The notes beneath the pieces are model-generated. The model saw only the letters and a program-made list of their open reading frames with translations. It ran no database searches and had not been told where the DNA came from. From NCBI GenBank assembly GCA_041752455.1, contig JBGSWL010000128.1:1-15498 (forward strand): a DNA stretch of 15,498 nucleotides, read 5' to 3'. This document shows, one piece after another, positions 8,205-13,990 of this stretch. The DNA comes from JBGSWL01 sp041752455. GTDB taxonomy: Bacteria > Pseudomonadota > Alphaproteobacteria > Rhizobiales > Rhizobiaceae. Positions within the stretch are counted from its first letter, which is position 1; every line of letters begins with the position of its first letter. Both the position numbers and the translations under genes were made by a program.

Positions 8205-9788
8205 ATGGCCGATGCAGTGCTTGAAACCGTGCCGACAACCGAAACACCAGGTGCGGTATGCGCACCAAGGGCTGCCCGGTCCGGCGGACGCGATGCACGG
8301 CGTGCGCTTCGTGCCGCGCCGCTGGCCGACAACATTCGCCCGGTCCGTCCGGGCATGTCGGGGGGCTCCTACAAGCCACTCACCGAAGCGGGCGTTGCGC
8401 GCATTCATCAGGCCGCACTGGAAGCGCTGGAAGTCATCGGCCTGTCGCAGGCTCCCGCGTCCGGCGTTGAAATCCTGACCGGTGCCGGCGCAATCCTCGG
8501 CGATGATGGCCGCATCCGGTTTCCCCGCGCGTTGGTCGAGGACATGCTGGCCGTTGCGGCACGCGACATCACGCTGCATGCGCGCGATCCGCGTCACGAC
8601 ATGCACCTGTCCGGCTCCAAGGTTTACTTCGGAACCGCTGGCGCTGCCGTCCACATCGTCGATCCGGTGAAGAACGAGTACCGCGATTCCACCGCGCAGG
8701 ACCTTTATGATGCGGCGCGCCTCGTCCACCACCTCGACAACATCCACTTCTACCAGCGCACCATGGTGTGCCGCGATGTCCTCGACAATCACGAGATGGA
8801 TATCAACACGCTCTACGGTTCGCTGGCCGGTACGACCAAGCATGTCGGCACCTCGTTCAGCGAAGTGGCGCATCTGGATGCATGCTTCGACGTGATCCAC
8901 ATGGTGGCGGGCGGCGAAGCGCAATGGCGCGAGCGGCCGTTTGTCTCCAACTCCAATTGCTTCGTCGTGCCGCCGATGAAATTTGCCGAGGAAAGCTGCC
9001 TCGTCATGGAAGAGTGCGTGCGGCGCGGCATGCCCGTGCTTTTGCTGTCGGCGGGTCAGGCCGGCGCCACGGCACCGGCGCCGATCGCGCTTGCCATCGT
9101 GCAGGCGGTCGCCGAGTGCCTCGCGGGCGTCGTCTATGTCAACGCGATGCAGAAGGGCGCACCGGCGATCTTCGGCACCTGGCCTTTCGTGTCGGACCTT
9201 CGCACCGGCGCCATGTCCGGCGGGTCGGCGGAGCAGGCGCTGCTGACGGCCGGCTGCGCACAGATGCACCGGTTCTATGATCTGCCTGGTGGCGCAGCGT
9301 CGGGCATTTCCGACAGCAAGCTTCCCGACATGCAGGCCGGGTGGGAGCAGGGGATCACCAATGCGCTTGCCGGCCTTGCCGGGCTGAACCTTTGTTACGA
9401 AGCGGTCGGCATGCACGCTTCGCTTCTCGGCTTCTGCCTTGAAAGCCTTGTCCTCGGCGATGATCTGCTCGGCCAGGCGATGCGGCTGGTGCGCGGCATC
9501 GACGTGAACGAGGACTCGACCTCGATCGAGGCGATGAAGTCGGTCTGCCTTGGCGGTCCCGGTCACTACCTCGGTTCGGACCAGACGCTGCAGCTGATGC
9601 AGACCGAATATGTCTACCCGAAAACCGCCAACCGGATGAGCCCGAAGGAATGGAAGGAAGCCGGCCAGCCGCTGCTTCTGGATGCGGCGATCGCCCGCAA
9701 GAACCAGATCCTTGCGGAAGCCGGAAACGTGATCGACCCGGCAATCGATCAGGCGATCCGCGCCAAATACAACATCTTCTTCAATTGA
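8205..9788 (+). CDS. MttB-family (trimethylamine methyltransferase-like) protein, non-pyrrolysine
   Basis: Cytoplasmic TIM-barrel methyltransferase of the COG5598/MttB superfamily, 527 residues. Known members move a methyl group from a quaternary or tertiary amine (trimethylamine, glycine betaine, proline betaine, carnitine) to a cognate corrinoid protein. Family features seen: a basic, Ala/Arg-rich N-terminal leader (residues 20-45), RPVRPGMSGGSYKPL (about 46-60), SAGQAGATAPAPIALA (about 283-298), and the SDSKLPDMQAGWEQG segment (about 365-380). The frame has no internal amber codon, so it is a non-pyrrolysine homologue like the glycine betaine enzyme MtgB, not true MttB. The start has GAGGAGG 7 nt upstream. 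It follows the SARDH-like gene by 90 nt. No corrinoid protein or corrinoid activator is present here, so its methyl acceptor is unknown. Specificity for glycine betaine is only a hypothesis. Confidence 0.85.
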   Translation: MADAVLETVPTTETPGAVCAPRAARSGGRDARRALRAAPLADNIRPVRPGMSGGSYKPLTEAGVARIHQAALEALEVIGLSQAPASGVEILTGAGAILGDDGRIRFPRALVEDMLAVAARDITLHARDPRHDMHLSGSKVYFGTAGAAVHIVDPVKNEYRDSTAQDLYDAARLVHHLDNIHFYQRTMVCRDVLDNHEMDINTLYGSLAGTTKHVGTSFSEVAHLDACFDVIHMVAGGEAQWRERPFVSNSNCFVVPPMKFAEESCLVMEECVRRGMPVLLLSAGQAGATAPAPIALAIVQAVAECLAGVVYVNAMQKGAPAIFGTWPFVSDLRTGAMSGGSAEQALLTAGCAQMHRFYDLPGGAASGISDSKLPDMQAGWEQGITNALAGLAGLNLCYEAVGMHASLLGFCLESLVLGDDLLGQAMRLVRGIDVNEDSTSIEAMKSVCLGGPGHYLGSDQTLQLMQTEYVYPKTANRMSPKEWKEAGQPLLLDAAIARKNQILAEAGNVIDPAIDQAIRAKYNIFFN

Positions 9789-9819
9789 TCGGGCGGCCTT
9801 CGCCAACGGAGAACCAGAA

Positions 9820-10719
9820 ATGCACTACGGATATATCGGTCTCGGCAATCTCGGGGCTGCCTGCGCGGGCTGCCTGCTGAAAGCCGGCTTCAAGGTGACC
9901 GTGACCGATATCAACCGGGCAGCCGGTGACGCGCTGGTGGCGCAGGGGGCGACCTGGGCCGACACGGCAGCGGAGCTCGCCGCAAGCGTCGACCATGTCA
10001 TCACCTGCCTGCCGTCGCCGCAGGTCAGCGAGAAGGTTCTCGACATCATCCTTCCGGTAATGCCTAAGGGCGCAAGCTGGATCGAGATGTCGACGCTCGG
10101 CCGCGATGAAGTGCTGGCGTTTGCCGCCAAGGCAAATGCGCATGGTGTGCGGATGCTCGAACTGCCGGTGACCGGGGGCGTGCATCTGGCGGCGCGCGGC
10201 GAGATCACCATGCTGCCCGGCGGCGACAAGGATCTCGTTGATCTGCACTGGAAGGCTTTCGAGGCCATGGGCAACCGCGTGTTTCACATGGGGCCGCTCG
10301 GCTCGTCCTCGATCATCAAGGTCATCACCAACATGCTGGCCTTCATCCATCTGAAGGCCTGCGCAGAAGCGCTGATGCTGGCAAAGCGCGGCGGGCTCGA
10401 TCTTGGTCAAGCCTGGCATGCCATTGCCGCATCGTCGGGCACATCTTTCGTGCATGAGACCGAAGGCGCGCTGATCCTCAACGGCTCCTACGACATCGCC
10501 TTCAACATCGATCTGGCGCTGAAGGATCTCGGCTTTGCGATGACCTTCGGCCGCGAATTCGGCGTGCCGCTTGATCTGGCCAGCATGACGCAGCAGACCT
10601 ACATCGCCGCCAAGGCCGCCTATGGCGGCGAGGCGCAGTCGCCGATGATCGCCAAGCTGCTGGAAGACATGCTCGGCACCGACCTTCGCGCGCCGGGCTT
10701 TCCCGCGCGGTTGGAGTAG
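9820..10719 (+). CDS. NAD(P)-dependent beta-hydroxyacid dehydrogenase (3-HIBDH family)
   Basis: Predicted oxidoreductase interconverting a 3-hydroxy acid and its semialdehyde. The family includes 3-hydroxyisobutyrate dehydrogenase and tartronate semialdehyde reductase. Length, 299 residues, is normal. The Rossmann motif GLGNLG is at 7-12 with Asp30 at the end of beta-2, which favours NAD over NADP. The substrate motif reads ELPVTGG at 114-120, where most members have DAPVSGG. The catalytic Lys is Lys167 in GSSSIIKVITN, with Asn171 four residues on. GGAGAA at 9808-9813 is the ribosome binding site. It lies 31 nt after the MttB-like gene, probably last in the same operon. How it fits an amine demethylation route is unclear: it may act on a side product, or on the sugar-acid pathway as a GarR-like enzyme. 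Confidence 0.85.
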   Translation: MHYGYIGLGNLGAACAGCLLKAGFKVTVTDINRAAGDALVAQGATWADTAAELAASVDHVITCLPSPQVSEKVLDIILPVMPKGASWIEMSTLGRDEVLAFAAKANAHGVRMLELPVTGGVHLAARGEITMLPGGDKDLVDLHWKAFEAMGNRVFHMGPLGSSSIIKVITNMLAFIHLKACAEALMLAKRGGLDLGQAWHAIAASSGTSFVHETEGALILNGSYDIAFNIDLALKDLGFAMTFGREFGVPLDLASMTQQTYIAAKAAYGGEAQSPMIAKLLEDMLGTDLRAPGFPARLE

Positions 10720-10720
10720 C

Positions 10721-10751
10721 GCTGATTCGAGTTTGGCTTCAGCTCAACTCG
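10721..10751. terminator. Possible bidirectional terminator between convergent genes
   Basis: Two mutually exclusive stems are visible: CGAGTT (10728-10733) with AACTCG (10746-10751), and GCTGA (10721-10725) with TCAGC (10739-10743). They sit exactly where the dehydrogenase operon and znuA converge, and the region includes the znuA stop codon. There is no T-run on either strand, so intrinsic termination would be weak. Confidence 0.3.
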
Positions 10752-11748
10752 CCTCGGACAGGCATCCCTTGATGGACGAGGCGAGGTTGCGGATCATCTG
10801 GAAATAGAGATCCGGACCGTTCTCGATCTCCGCGCCGATCGGATCGATGACGCCGGATCTCGCTTGTGTGCCCTCGATGACGGTCGAGACCAGCTTCGGC
10901 TCGAACTGCGGCTCGGCAAAGACGCAGGCTGCGCCAAGTTCCTGCACACGGGCACGGATTTCGGCAATACGCTCGGCACCCGGCTGGCTTTCCGGAGACA
11001 CGGTGATGGAACCCGAGGCAATCACGCCGAACCGGTTCTCGAAATACTGGTAAGCGTCGTGGAAGACGACAAAGCCCTTGCCCTTGACCGGCTCCAGTTC
11101 GGCGCCGACTTCGGCGATCAGGGTGTCGAGCTTTGCGGAGACGGCTTCGGCATTGGCTTCATATTTTGCGGAGTTATCAGGATCGGCGGCAACCAGCACT
11201 TCCTTGATCTCGTGAACCATGGCCTTTGCATTCATCGGATCGAGCCAGACATGGGCGTCGAACGCGCCATCGGCATGATCATCATGACCTGCCTCGGCTG
11301 TCTTCTCATGGTCGTGGCCGTCTTCAGCTTTCGCTCCATGGTCATGAGCGTCGTGTCCTGCGTGGTCGTCATGGCCGTGCTTTTCGAACGCACCGCCTTC
11401 GCGGAAGCCCAGTTTCACGAGATCATGGGAATTAATCAACGCGACCGATTTGGCATCGGCGCCAATCGTTTCCAGCGGCTTCTCCAGAAATGCCTCCAGT
11501 TCGTGGCCGATCCAGAACACCACATCGGCGTCCTCCAGCAACTGCGCTTGCGACGGCTTCATCGCAAACGTATGCGGCGAACCGGCGCCTTCGATGATGA
11601 TGCCCGGCGTGCCGACGCCCTCCATCACGGCGGAAACCAGCGAGTGCACCGGCTTGAACGAGGCAACGACATTGATCTCGGCATGGGCTTGCGCTGCAGA
11701 AACGGCAAGCACAGACGTGGCAAGAAGCAGGGAACGGATACGGGGCAT
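10744..11748 (-). CDS. znuA: Zinc ABC transporter periplasmic substrate-binding protein ZnuA
   Basis: Periplasmic zinc-capture lipocalin-unrelated cluster A-I binding protein, 334 residues. An N-terminal signal peptide ends at AHA-E (cleavage about 23/24). Conserved ligand histidines are visible at His59 (GSPHT), His166 (DAHVWLDP) and His230 (VFHDAY), the three positions that bind Zn in ZnuA. A His/Asp-rich loop at about 124-158 (repeated GHDDHA/GHDHE-type units) marks a zinc rather than manganese protein. Cys275 and Cys329 match the C-terminal disulfide of E. coli ZnuA. The gene is divergent from znuC-znuB-zur. Its start codon is only 16 bp from the palindromic Zur-type operator, so repressor binding would cover its promoter. 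GGAG just upstream (minus strand) serves as ribosome binding site. Confidence 0.95.
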   Translation of the reverse strand: MPRIRSLLLATSVLAVSAAQAHAEINVVASFKPVHSLVSAVMEGVGTPGIIIEGAGSPHTFAMKPSQAQLLEDADVVFWIGHELEAFLEKPLETIGADAKSVALINSHDLVKLGFREGGAFEKHGHDDHAGHDAHDHGAKAEDGHDHEKTAEAGHDDHADGAFDAHVWLDPMNAKAMVHEIKEVLVAADPDNSAKYEANAEAVSAKLDTLIAEVGAELEPVKGKGFVVFHDAYQYFENRFGVIASGSITVSPESQPGAERIAEIRARVQELGAACVFAEPQFEPKLVSTVIEGTQARSGVIDPIGAEIENGPDLYFQMIRNLASSIKGCLSEAS

Positions 11749-11764
11749 GGGAGTCTCCGGACAG

Positions 11765-11793
11765 AATGTGATGTAATGTTATTACATGACATT
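11765..11793. promoter_or_regulatory. Probable Zur operator (29-bp palindrome)
   Basis: AATGTGATGTAAT (11765-11777), spacer GTT, ATTACATGACATT (11781-11793): 12 of 13 arm positions pair. The core ATGTAAT-GTT-ATTACAT is perfect. The AT-rich TGTNATNNNATNACA-like form resembles the palindromes bound by Zur upstream of znu genes. It lies between divergent znuA and znuC, and a zur gene sits at the end of znuCB. One site could repress both directions under zinc sufficiency. Confidence 0.85.
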
Positions 11794-11875
11794 GTTGCGG
11801 ATGGCCAGAGCCTGTGCCATAGGAGTTTGCGACAGATCGGCGCGAAAACCGCGCTCCGGGATCGCCCGAAAACCC
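11794..11875 (+). other. znuC leader between operator and chosen start
   Basis: This 82-bp stretch is open in the znuC frame, with upstream ATGs at 11786 and 11801, but the encoded residues look nothing like ABC ATPase sequence. The 11786 ATG lies inside the operator palindrome. A small hairpin GCGCG-AAAAC-CGCGC lies at 11840-11854, and CGAAAACC occurs twice (11843-11850, 11867-11874). No function is assigned. Confidence 0.45.
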
Positions 11876-12727
11876 ATGCTCAAAAAGACCGATCCCCTCG
11901 TCACGCTCGACCAGGCTGGTGTGCATCGCGCCGGCCGATGGCTGGTGCGCGGCGTGTCGATGGCGATCCATCGCGGGGAGATCGTTACGCTGATCGGACC
12001 GAACGGCTCGGGCAAATCGACGACCGCCAAGATGGCGCTTGGCATCCTCGCGCCCGACGAAGGCACCGTGAAGCGTGGCGCCAAGCACCGCATTTCCTAT
12101 GTGCCGCAGAAACTGGCAATCGATTGGACCCTGCCGCTGACCGTGCGCCGCTTCATGAACCTGACCGGCCATGTTGCGCCCGCCGATATCAGCGCCGCGA
12201 TGGAAGAAACCGGCGTCGGTCATCTTTCGCACTCGGAAGTGCGCAACCTTTCGGGCGGCGAGTTCCAGCGCGTGATGCTGGCACGCGCAATTGCCCGCAA
12301 ACCCGATCTGCTGGTGCTGGACGAACCTGTGCAGGGCGTCGACTTTACCGGCGAGATCGCGCTCTACGATCTGATCCGCCGGATCCGTGACGATCTGCAC
12401 TGCGGCATCCTTTTGATTTCGCACGACCTGCACGTGGTGATGGCAGCGACCGACCGCGTGATCTGCCTCAACGGTCATGTCTGCTGTTCCGGAACGCCGG
12501 TCGCGGTCGCCGCAAGCGACGAATACAAGGCGCTGTTTGGCGCACGCGCCACCGCAACGCTGGCGCTCTATGAGCACCACCACGACCACACGCATCTGCC
12601 GGACGGGCGGGTGCGCCATGCGGACGGATCGTTGACGGAAAGCTGCCACCCCGGTGATGGCCACCACGACCACGACGGCGTCCATCACCACGCCAAGGAT
12701 GCGACCGGGAGGGCAGGGGATGCTTGA
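11876..12727 (+). CDS. znuC: Zinc ABC transporter ATP-binding protein ZnuC
   Basis: Cytoplasmic ATPase powering zinc import through ZnuB. Numbered from ATG 11876 (283 residues): Walker A GPNGSGKST at 41-49, Q-loop Gln78, signature LSGGEFQ at 125-131, Walker B LLVLDEP at 145-151, and H-loop His193 in ISHDL. After the ATPase core come two His-rich clusters, EHHHDHTH (233-240) and GHHDHDGVHHH (262-272). These are absent from E. coli ZnuC and may bind or sense cytoplasmic zinc. Earlier in-frame ATGs (11786, 11801) would add residues without family character, and 11786 falls in the operator, so 11876 is preferred despite a poor Shine-Dalgarno. The 3' end overlaps znuB by 8 bp. Confidence 0.92.
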   Translation: MLKKTDPLVTLDQAGVHRAGRWLVRGVSMAIHRGEIVTLIGPNGSGKSTTAKMALGILAPDEGTVKRGAKHRISYVPQKLAIDWTLPLTVRRFMNLTGHVAPADISAAMEETGVGHLSHSEVRNLSGGEFQRVMLARAIARKPDLLVLDEPVQGVDFTGEIALYDLIRRIRDDLHCGILLISHDLHVVMAATDRVICLNGHVCCSGTPVAVAASDEYKALFGARATATLALYEHHHDHTHLPDGRVRHADGSLTESCHPGDGHHDHDGVHHHAKDATGRAGDA

Positions 12728-13550
12728 CGACTTCTTCACCCGCGCCCTGATCGCGGGGATCGGCGTTGCGCTGGTCGCCGGGCCGCTCGGCTGCTTCATC
12801 GTCTGGCGGCGGCTTGCCTATTTCGGCGACACCCTGTCCCATGCAGCGCTTCTGGGCGTTGCGCTCGGCTTTCTCTTCGAGGTGAACACGACGCTGGCCG
12901 TCTTTGCCGTCTCGGGCTGCGTCTCTCTGGCGCTCCTGTTCCTGCAGCGCCGCGCGACGCTCTCGTCCGATGCGCTCCTCGGCCTGCTTTCCCATTCGGC
13001 GCTGGCGCTCGGTCTTGTGGTTCTTGCCTTCATGACCTGGGTGCGCATGGACCTGATGGGCCTTCTCTTTGGTGACATCCTGTCGGTTTCCAAAATCGAT
13101 ATCGCTGTCATCTGGGCCGGCGGCGCGACGGTTATGGCGCTTCTTGCGATGATCTGGCGTCCGCTGTTTGCCGGAACCGTCAGCCGGGAACTGGCTGCGG
13201 CCGAGGGCATGCATCCGGAACGCGCCGACCTTGCCTTCATGCTTCTGCTGGCCGCCGTGATTGCGATTTCCATGAAGATCGTCGGCGTCCTTTTGATAAC
13301 CGCCATGCTGATCATTCCGGCGGCGACTGCGCGCCGCTTTGCGGCCGGTCCGGAGCAGATGGCGATCGTTGCGGCGCTGGTCGGCGCGATAGCGGTCATC
13401 GCCGGGCTGTTTTCCTCGCTGGAATTTGATACGCCTGCAGGTCCGAGCATCGTCGTGGCAGCACTGGCGCTTTTTGTGCTCTCGCTTTTTCCGATTGCCC
13501 GGCTATTTTCGAGAGCGGTTGTGGCAGGCGATGGAAAGGGCGGCAAATGA
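12720..13550 (+). CDS. znuB: Zinc ABC transporter permease ZnuB
   Basis: Inner-membrane permease of the ABC-3 family, 276 residues from ATG 12720, with about seven or eight hydrophobic segments. The conserved RLAYFGDTLSHAALLGVALG (about 31-50) is the family hallmark, and AMLIIPAATARRFA lies near 203-216. The reading frame is open back to 12654, but that upstream part only re-reads the His-codon-rich znuC tail in another frame. ATG 12720 has GGGAGGG at 12707-12713 and starts exactly at the expected membrane segment. It overlaps the znuC stop by 8 bp and shares an ATGA overlap with zur downstream, so translation of the three genes is probably coupled. Confidence 0.93.
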   Translation: MLDDFFTRALIAGIGVALVAGPLGCFIVWRRLAYFGDTLSHAALLGVALGFLFEVNTTLAVFAVSGCVSLALLFLQRRATLSSDALLGLLSHSALALGLVVLAFMTWVRMDLMGLLFGDILSVSKIDIAVIWAGGATVMALLAMIWRPLFAGTVSRELAAAEGMHPERADLAFMLLLAAVIAISMKIVGVLLITAMLIIPAATARRFAAGPEQMAIVAALVGAIAVIAGLFSSLEFDTPAGPSIVVAALALFVLSLFPIARLFSRAVVAGDGKGGK

Positions 13551-13972
13551 CGATGAGTGACCACGTGCACGAACCGGTCAGCCTCACCCGCAACCAGTCG
13601 CTCGTCATGACGGCACTGGAGGCGGCCACTCAACCGCTCAGCGCCTACTCGCTGCTCGACCTGTTGCGCGGCAACGGCTTTCGCGCACCGCTGCAGGTTT
13701 ACCGCGCGCTCGACAAACTGGTGGATTTCGGCCTCGTCCACCGACTGGAAAGCCTCAACGCTTTCGTCGCCTGCAGCCATCCGGGCTGCGAAACCCATGC
13801 CACGACAGCCTTCATGATCTGCAACACCTGCGGTCATGTCGGCGAACTGACCGATGCGGACCTTGCCGGCCGCCTTGCCGCCATGGCCAGTGCATCAGGC
13901 TTTGCCCTTGAGAAGTCGACGGTGGAACTGCGCGGCCTGTGCGGTGATTGCGTGTCTTCGTCAACAGCCTGA
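13547..13972 (+). CDS. zur: Zinc uptake regulator Zur (Fur family)
   Basis: Zinc-responsive repressor, 141 residues. The N-terminal winged helix (about 10-70, with QVYRALDKLVDFGLVHRLE) is followed by the Fur-family metal domain. Two CXXC pairs, Cys92/Cys95 (CNTC) and Cys132/Cys135 (CGDC), match the structural zinc site. Additional Cys/His residues (Cys76, His78, Cys81, His84, His97, Glu100) offer ligands for the sensing site. The start ATG overlaps the znuB stop (ATGA) and has AAAGGG at 13535-13540; a second ATG lies two codons on. Being last in the znuCBzur operon and downstream of the palindrome, it should repress itself together with znuA and znuCB. The Cys-rich sequence and operon context identify Zur rather than Fur or Mur. 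Confidence 0.92.
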   Translation: MTMSDHVHEPVSLTRNQSLVMTALEAATQPLSAYSLLDLLRGNGFRAPLQVYRALDKLVDFGLVHRLESLNAFVACSHPGCETHATTAFMICNTCGHVGELTDADLAGRLAAMASASGFALEKSTVELRGLCGDCVSSSTA

Positions 13973-13973
13973 T

Positions 13974-13986
13974 GGTTTGACAAACC
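13974..13986. terminator. Short inverted repeat between convergent zur and copA
   Basis: GGTTTG-A-CAAACC is a perfect 6-bp inverted repeat around one base, in the 18-bp gap between the zur and copA stops. It can only form a small hairpin and has no T-run, so it is a weak candidate for a shared terminator. Confidence 0.25.
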
Positions 13987-13990
13987 TTGC

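Noticed and set aside
8205..9788. Pyrrolysine-containing trimethylamine methyltransferase
   Set aside because: No in-frame TAG interrupts the gene, so it is a non-Pyl homologue and trimethylamine should not be assumed as substrate.
7134..9806. Very long open frame (about 890 codons) on the minus strand across the SARDH-like and MttB-like genes
   Set aside because: It mirrors two well-supported plus-strand genes. Its product is His/Arg/Ala/Asp-rich low-information sequence with no recognisable domain, as expected opposite GC-rich codons with few antisense stops.
11786..11875. Longer ZnuC starting at ATG 11786
   Set aside because: The start codon lies in the operator palindrome, has no ribosome binding site, and the extra 30 residues lack family similarity.
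10864..12390. Plus-strand open frame of about 508 codons spanning znuA antisense, the operator and part of znuC
   Set aside because: It crosses two confident genes and the operator and encodes no recognisable domain.
12654..12719. Longer ZnuB starting at ATG 12654
   Set aside because: The added residues are Thr-rich readings of the His codons of the znuC tail in another frame; ATG 12720 has a strong Shine-Dalgarno and fits the membrane protein start.
11432..12799. Minus-strand open frame opposite znuC with hydrophobic and His-containing segments
   Set aside because: Out-of-frame antisense reading of znuC and the znuA N-terminal region; no motif of its own.
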